This document shows, one piece after another, positions 56,533-63,741 of a DNA stretch of 64,000 bases (positions are counted from its first letter, which is position 1; each line of letters begins with the position of its first letter). Origin of the DNA: DASSJM01 sp036280655 (GTDB lineage: Bacteria; Actinomycetota; UBA4738; HRBIN12); NCBI GenBank assembly GCA_036280655.1, contig DASUQI010000041.1, positions 157,910-221,909 on the forward strand. The letters run 5' to 3'. Both the position numbers and the translations under genes were made by a program. A model generated the notes under the pieces. It saw only the letters and a list, made by a program, of their open reading frames with translations, was not told the origin of the DNA and did no database searches.

Positions 56533-57086
56533 CTATTCGAACATCCCTTCGTTCGGAGCCGCGTCGAACACCGGCTCCCCGTCGCCGAAGATGGTGCTTG
56601 CCTTCCAGCGAATGGTCTTCGTGGCTTGCAGGGGATACACGGGCACCCGGCAGCTAACGCCGTAGTGTTCGGGCGAGCCATCGTCCGACCCTTCGCGTTC
56701 GCCAACGAAACGGAAGGCTCCCCTCCTGAGTAGGCGGCCGCTCCTTGTGAGGAGCTCGCATCCGTTGCCCTTCAGGTCCCGGATCCAGATGCGGAGGACT
56801 GCGCCGGCCTGCCGGCCCCCTCGGGCATGAGTTTCACGAGCACATCGACCCACGAGTTCAACTGGAAATCCGAGTCGTAGGTCCTGATTCCGATCCTGAG
56901 GTTCACGCGGCGTCGTCCCTCCACGACGCTTCGAGTGGTGAAGCTGATGTCGTAGCGGTCGTCGGTGCTATCTCCTTCGGGGTCGGTCCCGCTGTCGACG
57001 TAAGCCGCCGCTGAGGCGGCCGACATGACAAGGCTGACCAGGACCGCACTCACAAGGATGAGACGCGTCCCTCGCATCCAACGCAC
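56533..57086 (-). pseudogene. Secreted protein gene with a frameshift
   Basis: Two frames overlap near 56815. The first (ATG 57086) has a signal peptide (MRGTRLILVSAVLVSLVMSAASAAA) and YVDSGTDPEGDSTDDRYDISFTTRSVVEGRRRVNLRIGIRTYDSDF ... WVDVLVKLMPEGAGR. The second continues AVLRIWIRDLKGNGCELLTRSGRLLRRGAFRFVG ... FDAAPNEGMFE and stops at 56533. Joined, they give about 180 residues with beta-rich spacing throughout. The shift lies in a GGGGGCCGGC-type run, so an assembly error is also possible. Function unknown. Confidence 0.65.
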
Positions 57087-57490
57087 CCCCTGAGCAGATG
57101 GTTGCCCGATGCGCCAAGGAGGTCAATAGGCGTGATGGAGTCGTCGTGCTCGACATCTGGTTCGCGGCTGCGGCGCCGGCAGCGGTGCCCCCCGCGGTCA
57201 CGGTCTTGACATCGACCGATCCGGGGAGTCCCCTGCCCGTGTCAGGGGGGTATGCGATGGGTTCCTGAGGGCTTTCGGGACACACGTTCCGGACGAAGGC
57301 GGCGATCCGTCGCAAACGCTACGTTGAGCTGGCTGTGGAAAAAACAAGACAGACAAGGAGTTGACCTCTCCCCGTGATCTGGATGGCGAGCTCCTCGACG
57401 CCCATCTCGTCCCCCTGGCCGGGCGACGCAACCCCCGGGGTGATGGGCGCCGTCTGTGATCCGAGGCGCACCCCTGTCTAAGAGTCCCGC
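57087..57490. other. Gene-free stretch
   Basis: 404 bases between two minus-strand genes. ORFs in it have no codon bias, start signal or family motif. An A-rich spot (GGAAAAAACAAGACAGACAAG, about 57336-57355) stands out from the local composition. I see no RNA gene or clear hairpin. Confidence 0.4.
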
Positions 57491-57679
57491 CTAGACCGCC
57501 GGCTCGCCGTGCTCGGTTCGGTCAACCATCGGAAAGAATCGCGGGCACTTGCATTCGGAGTACAAGCACGGCCCCGGGTCGGTGTGGATGAACTCGGAGT
57601 GCTGGCACCAGGAGCAAGCGGAAGCCAGGCTCGCACCGAGATCGATCTGGCGAACGGTGAAAAGCTTCGGGTTGGTCAT
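57491..57679 (-). CDS. Zinc-knuckle small protein, family copy B
   Basis: A 62-residue protein with CSWCQHSEFIHTDPGPCLYSECKCPRFFPMVD: Cys-x2-Cys-x-His, His, Cys-x4-Cys-x-Cys. It is close to copies at 39207 and 61229 and to the fragment near 62915. This copy lacks the repeat core after its end, unlike the others. Zinc binding is inferred. Confidence 0.65.
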   Translation of the reverse strand: MTNPKLFTVRQIDLGASLASACSWCQHSEFIHTDPGPCLYSECKCPRFFPMVDRTEHGEPAV

Positions 57680-57859
57680 CGGTCAGTCACTGTAGGTTGT
57701 GTGGTCCACGAAGGCATCGGCCGGTTGGGGCGACTCCTGCATAGGCCGAAGGTCCTAGTTAGACCTGCTTCGATCGAGGCGAAGGCACCGCAACCGAACA
57801 CGAAGAGGCCCGGACGGGAGGAGTTCCCAGCCTCTTCGTTATCGCGAACCGCGCCGACG

Positions 57860-58321
57860 CTACGAACCCGACGGGCCGTGCGACCCGGAGTTGCCGTGCT
57901 CGGAGTTTCCGGGCGTCCCTGCGGCCTTTGCCGCCTGCCTGGCGGCATGCGCTTCGGCGTTCGCCCTGAGGTGCGCGAGGGAGTTGGTAAGCCCCGGATT
58001 GTTTGGCTTGATCTTGAGTAGCGCCTCGTGACGGCAGATCGCGTTCTCGAGCCCCGTCTTGCCGACGCACGCGGAGAAGTCCGGTGCGGTACCGGCCTCG
58101 TCCGGGCTTGCCGCTTCAGCTTCGGTGGCCTCCGTCTCGGTGGGTTCGGGGGCCTCCGTCTCGGTGGGTTCGGGTGTGGGCGATTCCGACGCGGTCACCG
58201 AGGGACTTGGCTTGGGCTTGCCGGGAACGCCGCCGGTGGCGGCGCCGGCCATCGTGCCGGCTACGACGATCATGGCAAGAGTCGTGAGCACGACTCTGAG
58301 GTGCTTCCTGAGGCTCTTCAT
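57860..58321 (-). CDS. Secreted protein with a Pro/Glu/Thr-rich stretch
   Basis: A 153-residue exported protein. Signal peptide (LRVVLTTLAMIVVAGTMAGAA), then a PxTE-type low-complexity stretch (SPTPEPTETEAPEPTETEATEAEAAS) whose DNA is a tandem repeat of about 21 bases near 58127-58170. The C-terminal domain (FSACVGKTGLENAICRHEALLKIKPNNPGLTNSLAHLRANAEAHAARQAAK) has two Cys and looks helical. It ends in Gly/Ser. ATG 58321 is preferred. Confidence 0.6.
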   Translation of the reverse strand: MKSLRKHLRVVLTTLAMIVVAGTMAGAATGGVPGKPKPSPSVTASESPTPEPTETEAPEPTETEATEAEAASPDEAGTAPDFSACVGKTGLENAICRHEALLKIKPNNPGLTNSLAHLRANAEAHAARQAAKAAGTPGNSEHGNSGSHGPSGS

Positions 58322-58427
58322 GTGCGGAGTATCGGTCGTGCGACCTTGCGAACGGGATCGGTCAAACGGCCATTTCGTGGCCTCCATGGGGTACGCCTGA
58401 AGCCCTCGCTTTTCACCGATCAGGATC

Positions 58428-58505
58428 ACGCTCCCGCAGCATTTCCGACGAGCACCGCCCGCAGCGTCCGGTCATCCTCGCAGTCGATCAGGAGCGGCTC
58501 GCCTG
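58428..58505 (-). repeat. Repeat family copy 4 (short, minus strand)
   Basis: The minus strand carries the core, read as LLIDCEDDRTLRAVLVGN in pieces; one extra base separates VLVG from MLRE. No start codon or ORF of its own. It sits between the secreted protein gene and the STAS-like gene. Confidence 0.65.
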
Positions 58506-58555
58506 TCGGTCGACGGCCCCCTGGCTAGCGGGCATTCGTGTGAAGCCGCCCGCGC

Positions 58556-58822
58556 CTAGATCGGACCGACGATCAACTCTTTGTCGTATCTCTCGGCGAG
58601 CTGCGCCAGCTTCGCTAATGCTGGAGGGAACGCCTCGGGGAGGTCTTGGCCGAGTGCCGATCCGTCTATCTGGACCTCACTCACGCCCTTGTCCAGCAGG
58701 TGCTCCAAGGTTGCCGCGATGATTGCTGTGGTGGCATCTTCGGAAGTGTCCAAGCCTGCGTTGAGGTCGATGCGGACCGTCCGCCCTGTCCGAGTCACGA
58801 CCCATCCGGCACCAGACCTCAT
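58556..58822 (-). CDS. STAS-like small protein
   Basis: An 88-residue protein with a layout like a STAS domain: VVTRTGRTVRIDLNAGLDTSEDATTAIIAATLEHLL then VSEVQIDGSALGQDLPEAFPPALAKLAQLAERYDKELIVG. The strand VQIDGSAL sits where STAS proteins carry the phosphorylatable Ser. The match is by pattern only. It may take part in the same partner-switching network as the genes at 40.4 and 61.5 kb. Confidence 0.45.
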   Translation of the reverse strand: MRSGAGWVVTRTGRTVRIDLNAGLDTSEDATTAIIAATLEHLLDKGVSEVQIDGSALGQDLPEAFPPALAKLAQLAERYDKELIVGPI

Positions 58823-58857
58823 GCCCGACCCGTACCCGCGGCCCGTTATTCGAATCC

Positions 58858-58965
58858 TTAGATAGCTCGCTGCCCCCGTTCCATCTCCCGCAGCATCCCC
58901 ACCAGCACCGCCCGCAGCGTCCGGTCCTCCTCGCGATCGATCAGGTATTGAGCGAAGGTCCGGCT
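58858..58965 (-). repeat. Repeat family copy 5, C-terminal half (minus strand)
   Basis: On the minus strand it reads RTFAQYLIDREEDRTLRA then VLVGMLREMERGQRAI and stops at 58858. The upstream half of the gene is absent on this strand; instead the matching N-terminal half lies 40 bases away in the opposite direction (59005-59050). Confidence 0.7.
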
Positions 58966-59004
58966 GCTACTCCGAGACCCGCCTCCTCGCCGCTCGCCGG
59001 CTGC

Positions 59005-59050
59005 AGGCGAGCCTCGACGCGATGCCCAGGGCCGCTCGCGCCGGACGTCT
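59005..59050 (+). repeat. Repeat family copy 5, N-terminal half in inverted orientation
   Basis: The plus-strand bases read LDAMPRAARAG and match LIQQRFDAMPKAARAE of copy 6 at about 28 of 30 positions in the central part. Together with 58858-58965 it forms a head-to-head pair of half copies, as if an inversion had its end inside the repeat. Confidence 0.6.
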
Positions 59051-59120
59051 TGCTGGGCATCCAGATTCGGTCGAGACTGAGGCGGGCTGTTCACGTACCG
59101 GCCGCCTAGGGGGCGAGGAC

Positions 59121-59621
59121 ATGCGTAAAGGCAAGGCGTTCGCGATCGGGATCGTCGTTGGCACCCTCCTTCTAAGCACCTCCGTCCCAGCACAGGCTGT
59201 GTCGAGGGTCCGTCACTACAAAGGCAAGACATCCCAAGCGCACAACATCTCGTTCTTCGTGGCCAGGAGCGACGCGGGGCGGTTCATCAAGGAGATGTGG
59301 TTCAACGTCGACATGACGTGTGAGGACCAGACGATCCAGCAGGTCGGAGTTGGCTACGGTTTCGCCAGAAACCAGGTACCCATCACCGCAGGAGCCTTCT
59401 CAATCGACGAAGTCGATCAGGGTGCGGCCCTGCATGTCGTCGGAGACCTCGGGCCGCTGCAAGGGCAGGGCACTTTCTCTTGGGCCTTCCCCGCCTTTAC
59501 CCCCGACGAGCAGGTTCAGTTGTGCACGACCGGCGATTTGACTTGGGAGGTTGAGTTCCGCCGGACCATCCCTCGAGGCAAGGTCGATGCGCCTGCTGGG
59601 CTCGCCATCCGCTCCGCCTAG
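59121..59621 (+). CDS. Secreted protein of unknown function
   Basis: A 166-residue exported protein with a signal peptide (MRKGKAFAIGIVVGTLLLSTSVPAQA) and a beta-rich mature domain (NISFFVARSDAGRFIKEMWFNVDMTC ... GYGFARNQVPITAGAFSIDE). Two Cys (MTCED, VQLCTTG) may form a disulfide. ATG 59121 has GAGG just upstream. It resembles small secreted proteins that are common in Actinomycetota, but no named family is recognised. Confidence 0.6.
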   Translation: MRKGKAFAIGIVVGTLLLSTSVPAQAVSRVRHYKGKTSQAHNISFFVARSDAGRFIKEMWFNVDMTCEDQTIQQVGVGYGFARNQVPITAGAFSIDEVDQGAALHVVGDLGPLQGQGTFSWAFPAFTPDEQVQLCTTGDLTWEVEFRRTIPRGKVDAPAGLAIRSA

Positions 59622-59629
59622 CATCCGTC

Positions 59630-59860
59630 GTGGAGGTCCACGAACTCGAGGCGCTGATCCAGCAGCGTTTCGACGCGATGCCCAAGGCCGCCCGCGCCGA
59701 GCTCCTCCGTGTCCTCATGCTCCCGACTTCGAGCGAGCCGACCGGATCGGCGAGTCCTGGTCTTACCCGCAGAAGCCTCGCCTTCGCGGAGCTCCTGATA
59801 GATGCGGAGGAGGACCGAATCGTCCGGGCTCTGCTGGTCGGGATGCTGCGGGAACGCTAG
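59630..59860 (+). repeat. Repeat family copy 6 (most complete)
   Basis: A 76-codon ORF from GTG 59630: EVHELEALIQQRFDAMPK, AARAELLRVLMLP, a middle part out of frame with copy 1 (PTSSEPTGSASPGLTRRS), then LAFAELLIDAEEDRIVRA and LLVGMLRER. Compared with copy 1 it lost one base before the middle and regained one after, so two compensating shifts. In the other frame the middle reads DFERADRIGESWSYPQ, as in copy 1. It may be expressed; function unknown. Confidence 0.65.
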
Positions 59861-59888
59861 TCAACGGTGAAATCGTCAAGATAGTGGC

Positions 59889-60920
59889 ATGGCTTGCGCA
59901 CGAGGGGTCCTCGTATGCGTCGTGATGCTGGGAGCGTGCACGTCGTCCGCCAACTCGGACCGAGCTCCTACGACCAACGGCACGGGTCCGCTTCCCAGCG
60001 AGTCCACCCCGTCCGTCGCCTCGCAGATCACGTTGACGCTGAAGTTGAGCGAACCGCCAGTCGAGTGGCGCGAGGTCGCCTTCCTCCCGGCCGGCGACGC
60101 CGACGACCAGATCGGGATTGATCGATGCTACCACTGCGAGGCCGTCACGCCGGCGGCTCTCGCGGTCGGACCGGACGGCAGCTTCTGGATCGGCGACACG
60201 GTCAAGCACCGAATCGCCCACTTCGGGCAAGACGGGTCGTTCCTCGGGGCGATCTACATGGACGTCGGCCCGGCGGACCTGGCCTTCGCCGGGGATCGTC
60301 TGTTCGCCCTCCCCAGGCCGGGGGCTCGCACGGTCACGATCGTGCCCAAGGACGGTGACCTCGAGGAGATCGTCGTCACGCTAGACGGGAGGGCGCACCA
60401 CGTCCAGGCGCTCGTGGGCGGACAGGATCGGCTCACCGCGGTGATCGCTGGAGCGGAGAGAGCCCTCGGGCGGTACTGGGCGGTCGCGTTCATCGACGAG
60501 GAAACGGGGGTGCTCTCGCCGGCGCCCGGCGTCGCGGTCTCGGGCGACACCTGGATTGACCTCGTCCCGCTGATCGGGGAACGGCCACCGGCGTTCGAGG
60601 TTCGATGGCTCGATGGGAGGACCATCACACAGGTGAGTCAGGTAACGATGCAGGCCATCCGTAACGGATCGCCGGTCCGGACGACGGTCGGCGACACGTT
60701 CGTCCGAACGGCGACGGCGAACGGGGTGGCGGCGATCGGCAGCATGCGCTCGGCCGCCTGGTACCTGGAGATCCCCGCCGACGGCGGCCGACCCACGCTC
60801 GAGCGGATCCCGTACTCAGGCTTCGTCGGCGACCTGATGATGTCGCTCAGCGTCGGTCCCGACGGACGCGTGTACTGGATGCAGCTCAAGAACGACGGGC
60901 TGCACGTCTATCGTCGCTGA
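59889..60920 (+). CDS. Lipoprotein with NHL/beta-propeller-like repeats
   Basis: A 343-residue lipoprotein. Lipobox VMLGACTSS (Cys near residue 17), a Thr/Ser/Pro linker, then blades such as ALAVGPDGSFWIGDTVKHRIAHFGQDGSFLGAI and SLSVGPDGRVYWMQLKNDGLHVYRR, the form of NHL-type six-bladed propellers. CYHC (near residue 78) is a possible metal or disulfide pair. ATG 59889 is chosen. Ligand unknown. Confidence 0.7.
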   Translation: MACARGVLVCVVMLGACTSSANSDRAPTTNGTGPLPSESTPSVASQITLTLKLSEPPVEWREVAFLPAGDADDQIGIDRCYHCEAVTPAALAVGPDGSFWIGDTVKHRIAHFGQDGSFLGAIYMDVGPADLAFAGDRLFALPRPGARTVTIVPKDGDLEEIVVTLDGRAHHVQALVGGQDRLTAVIAGAERALGRYWAVAFIDEETGVLSPAPGVAVSGDTWIDLVPLIGERPPAFEVRWLDGRTITQVSQVTMQAIRNGSPVRTTVGDTFVRTATANGVAAIGSMRSAAWYLEIPADGGRPTLERIPYSGFVGDLMMSLSVGPDGRVYWMQLKNDGLHVYRR

Positions 60921-61030
60921 CCGAGAGTTCGACCCGGTACTGACGGCGAGAAGGACCAGCCAAGACCCACCGCCGTGCCCCGAATCGTCCGAAGCAGAAC
61001 AAGGAGGTTCCGACGAACCACAGGCCCGCG

Positions 61031-61098
61031 TCTTCGCCGACACCCTGATCGACTGCGAGGAGGACCAGACACTCCGGGCGGTGATGGTCGGGATAGGT
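61031..61098 (+). repeat. Repeat family copy 7 (short)
   Basis: DNA core reads FADTLIDCEEDQTLRAVMVGI in one frame with no start codon. It lies 110 bases after the propeller lipoprotein, in the 308-base gap before the next small gene. Confidence 0.65.
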
Positions 61099-61172
61099 GC
61101 GAGAAGCCCTTGGGCTGAGGACTCCATTCGGTTTCTCCTCAGAGGGAGTGGGTACAACAAGTCTCGAAAGAA

Positions 61173-61213
61173 GGAAGACGCCCGCCTCACCCTCTCGCAG
61201 GTGGGTGTCTTCC
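61173..61213 (+). terminator. Strong hairpin before the zinc-knuckle gene
   Basis: GGAAGACGCCCGCCT pairs with AGGTGGGTGTCTTCC (15-bp stem with two G-U pairs, 11-base loop). No T-run follows, so it could be a factor-independent-like terminator of the upstream transcript or an RNA element in the leader of the gene at 61229, whose ribosome site begins about 3 bases after the stem. Confidence 0.6.
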
Positions 61214-61228
61214 GTTAGGGGGTGCGCC

Positions 61229-61399
61229 ATGCAGGTACTCAAACCGTTTACGTCCAACCCCAGGCTCATCACGTTGTGCTCTCGGTGTCACCATTCGGAG
61301 TTCATCCATAGTGATTCGACCAGCGGTCCATGTTTGTTCTCCGAATGCAAGTGTCTGCGATTCGTCCCGAACCCCAGCCGGAGGACGGCCACGAGGTAG
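61229..61399 (+). CDS. Zinc-knuckle small protein, family copy C
   Basis: A 56-residue protein with CSRCHHSEFIHSDSTSGPCLFSECKCLRFVP, the same knuckle as copies A and B. TAGGGGG upstream may serve as ribosome site. Nine bases after its stop begins repeat copy 8. Confidence 0.65.
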   Translation: MQVLKPFTSNPRLITLCSRCHHSEFIHSDSTSGPCLFSECKCLRFVPNPSRRTATR

Positions 61400-61408
61400 A
61401 CGCTGATT

Positions 61409-61451
61409 GAACTCCCGATCGACTGCGAGGAGGACCGGACGCTCCGGGCGA
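61409..61451 (+). repeat. Repeat family copy 8 (short)
   Basis: Core reads ELPIDCEEDRTLRA, then breaks off. It lies between the zinc-knuckle gene and the end of the convergent phosphatase gene. Confidence 0.65.
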
Positions 61452-61456
61452 GGATC

Positions 61457-62707
61457 TCATCCGACGCTGGCGGAGCCCGCTTCCAGCTCGAGGAGGAGAA
61501 GTGCGACGTCGTCAGAGGGTTCCTGCTCACCAAGAAGCGACTGGATTATCGCGTCTATTGCCTCCGCCGGATCAGCAGCTGAACGGACCAGTTCGGCTGA
61601 ACGCCGCAGGCGCTCCAGCCCCCCCGAGAGCGACTCGTCGCGTCGCTCAACGAGGCCGTCGGTGAACAGCAAGATCGAACAACCGGGCTCCAGCTGTACG
61701 AAGCGCTCCCTGAACTCGTGGGCCGTCTGCGTGCCAAGGGGCGGGTCACCTGGGCCGTCGTCCACGAATGAGGAGTTCCCATCGGACGTTACGATAAGCG
61801 GGGGGACATGACCGGCCGAGACGAACCGAAACTCAGATAGGTCGGCGTTGATGACTCCATAGAGCAGCGTCACGAGATCGGACACGTCGAGGAACGCCAT
61901 GAGCCGATCGAGTCGGCTGACGACCTGAGCAGGGTCGGCGATCTCCAGGGCATAGGCGCGAAGGGCGTTCCGGATCTGTCCCATCCCCGCTGCCGCGTGG
62001 AAGCCGTGGCCCGACACATCGCCGATCGCGACTGCGACTCCTCCAGATCGCGGGACGAACATGTCGTACCAGTCCCCGCCGATGGCCGCCGCTGCGGCGG
62101 GCAGGTACTGCGACCACACGCGAAGACCCGGAACCCGCGGCAGAAGAGACGGAAGGAACATTCGTTGCAGCGCCTCGGTCACCCGCCTCTCGTGGGCGTA
62201 CAGGCGCACATGCAAGGCAAGGGCAACCCGTTCGGCGACGAGCTGAAGCAGCTCCACGTCTGCTTCGGTGAACCGTCGATAAGCGAGCGTACCCACGTGC
62301 AAGACACCCAGGACCTCACCGCGAACGAGCAGCGGGACGCCAGCCATCGAAACGATGCCCTTCTCTCGCAGGATGGGGTTCAGCACATTCATGTGATCAA
62401 CCCGCTCGATTACGACCGGCTTTCGGTCCGCGGCGATTCGTCCTGCGAATCCCTTACCAACGGGGATCCTCACCGCCTGCTCGACCTCTTCCTCCAGACC
62501 CTTCGCCGCAGTGGCGACGAGCTCGTTCGATCGCTCCTCAAGCAGGAGCACTGCCGCCGTGTCGGCGTCGAGGATTTCGCGAACCCGAACAAGCAGCTCG
62601 TCCAGCAGGTCATCCGGGGAGAGATGCGCAAGCGCGACGTCAGAGACGATGAGCAGTCTTCGAAGCCGTTCCGTTGCGTCGTCGGTCTGAAAGGTTGGCG
62701 ACTCCAC
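61457..62707 (-). CDS. GAF-domain PP2C (SpoIIE/RsbU-type) serine phosphatase
   Basis: A 416-residue cytoplasmic phosphatase. GAF domain at residues 20-165 (ILDADTAAVLLLEE ... GVPLLVRGEVLGVLHVG), a linker helix (HERRVTEALQRMFLPSLLP), and a SpoIIE/PP2C domain with GGDWYDMF, GDVSGHG, LLFTDGLVERRD and EPSDDVALLLLE, holding the metal-binding Asp residues. It dephosphorylates STAS antagonists in response to a GAF ligand. Likely partners by inference are the STAS proteins at 40431 and 58556. GTG 62707 is the start. Confidence 0.93.
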   Translation of the reverse strand: MESPTFQTDDATERLRRLLIVSDVALAHLSPDDLLDELLVRVREILDADTAAVLLLEERSNELVATAAKGLEEEVEQAVRIPVGKGFAGRIAADRKPVVIERVDHMNVLNPILREKGIVSMAGVPLLVRGEVLGVLHVGTLAYRRFTEADVELLQLVAERVALALHVRLYAHERRVTEALQRMFLPSLLPRVPGLRVWSQYLPAAAAAIGGDWYDMFVPRSGGVAVAIGDVSGHGFHAAAGMGQIRNALRAYALEIADPAQVVSRLDRLMAFLDVSDLVTLLYGVINADLSEFRFVSAGHVPPLIVTSDGNSSFVDDGPGDPPLGTQTAHEFRERFVQLEPGCSILLFTDGLVERRDESLSGGLERLRRSAELVRSAADPAEAIDAIIQSLLGEQEPSDDVALLLLELEAGSASVG

Positions 62708-62909
62708 GATTCCCTCTCATCCGATGAGACCTCGAACTGTATTCCCCCTGCACACATACTGGAACGGGCGCCAGCCAAATCGGCTGATCGCCCTGAACCC
62801 TGGGCAGGTCAAAGATGGGAGCGGCAGAGGGCGGAGGAGGCCGCCCTCACCCAATGAACGGGGCTTGGGGGTCGGATCGGTTTGGGCAGCCGAGGGACCC
62901 CACCCACCC

Positions 62910-63020
62910 GAATGCAAGCGCCCGCGATTCTTCCCGATGGCTGACGAACGGAGCAAGGGAACCGAGCTGCTGATCGCCTGCGAGGAGAACCGATCGCTTC
63001 GGGCGATGCTTGTCAAAGGG
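62910..63020 (+). repeat. Repeat family copy 9 joined in frame to a zinc-knuckle fragment
   Basis: In one frame the DNA reads PECKRPRFFPMADERS, then GTELLIACEENRSLRA and MLVKG. So the end of the zinc knuckle (ECKCPRFFPMVD in copy B) is fused to the repeat core. There is no intact start for it. The rest of the gap 62708-63067 shows nothing else. Confidence 0.65.
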
Positions 63021-63067
63021 CATCCCACACGGGCCGCTCGACGCCTTCGCCTGTGCAGCAAGACAAA

Positions 63068-63101
63068 CGGAACGGGGGCGATCCTGCCCCCGTTCCGTCT
63101 G
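63068..63101 (-). terminator. Rho-independent-type terminator after the PRC-barrel gene
   Basis: ACGGAACGGGGGC pairs perfectly with GCCCCCGTTCCGT (13 bp, 8-base loop including ATCCT). On the minus strand it follows the PRC-barrel stop by 20 bases and is followed by TTTGTCTTGCT, a T-rich tail. It probably ends that transcript. Confidence 0.75.
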
Positions 63102-63120
63102 ATGCCAGCCGGGTTACTTC

Positions 63121-63465
63121 TTAATGAAGGTATGGATCGTAGTACGTGCCAAGCCGAGTCCGGTAGTCCTGATCGAACCGGGCCGGGTCGTACTCGGGCG
63201 AGTCCTTGATCTGATCCTTCGTCAGCGCGACGACGATGTTCTTGTCATCGACATCGATCCGCTCGACCGCCCCAGCCGGGATGACGACCTTGCGACCGAA
63301 GATCCACGGACCGGTATCAACGACGATGTAGGCGTTGCCGGTCTCGTTGGTCGCCTCATCGACCTTCCCGATGGAGCCGTCTCGAGCCTCAACGTCACAT
63401 CCGACCAGCGCCTCCTTCGTTCCTTGGAGGGTTGCTGGGTATGTCCAGAGATCAGTGTGCGGCAT
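63121..63465 (-). CDS. PRC-barrel domain protein
   Basis: A 114-residue protein. The PRC-barrel lies at about residues 20-85 (LVGCDVEARDGSIGKVDEATNETGNAYIVVDTG.WIFGRKVVIPAGAVERIDVDDKNIVV), with a Tyr/Asp-rich tail (YDPARFDQDYRTRLGTYYDPYLH). ATG 63465 has AAGGAGGTG 9 bases upstream. PRC-barrel proteins of this size are common stress-associated proteins in Actinomycetota with unknown function. Confidence 0.85.
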   Translation of the reverse strand: MPHTDLWTYPATLQGTKEALVGCDVEARDGSIGKVDEATNETGNAYIVVDTGPWIFGRKVVIPAGAVERIDVDDKNIVVALTKDQIKDSPEYDPARFDQDYRTRLGTYYDPYLH

Positions 63466-63650
63466 ATAACGACACCTCCTTGCGTATGCGTAGCACGGTT
63501 TTGTGTATGTACCCACACGCCGCACCGTCATTCGCGGCGATGACCCTTGGGCCTCGCTACGCTGCAGAGACATCGAAAAGGGCTCTTCATCTGTGCAGGT
63601 CGCACCTGCGGTTTCGCGGCCGAGATCATTTATGGCCGCTACCGCTCGGA

Positions 63651-63735
63651 GGCTTGGCGAGCTACTGAGTCGACCTGAAAAGAGGACCGCCCTCCGGGCG
63701 GAGCTGGTCGGGATGCTGCGGGAGGCTGATGGCCA
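63651..63735 (+). repeat. Repeat family copy 10 (short)
   Basis: DNA core reads PEKRTALRAELVGMLREAD, close to the copy 6 end. It is open in one frame from 63503 but without a ribosome site. It lies just before the stop of the convergent ATPase gene. Confidence 0.65.
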
Positions 63736-63741
63736 CCCTGC

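Noticed and set aside
56184..56705. 173-codon minus-strand ORF
   Set aside because: Arg/Pro/Cys-rich with no domain, overlaps better candidates in other frames.
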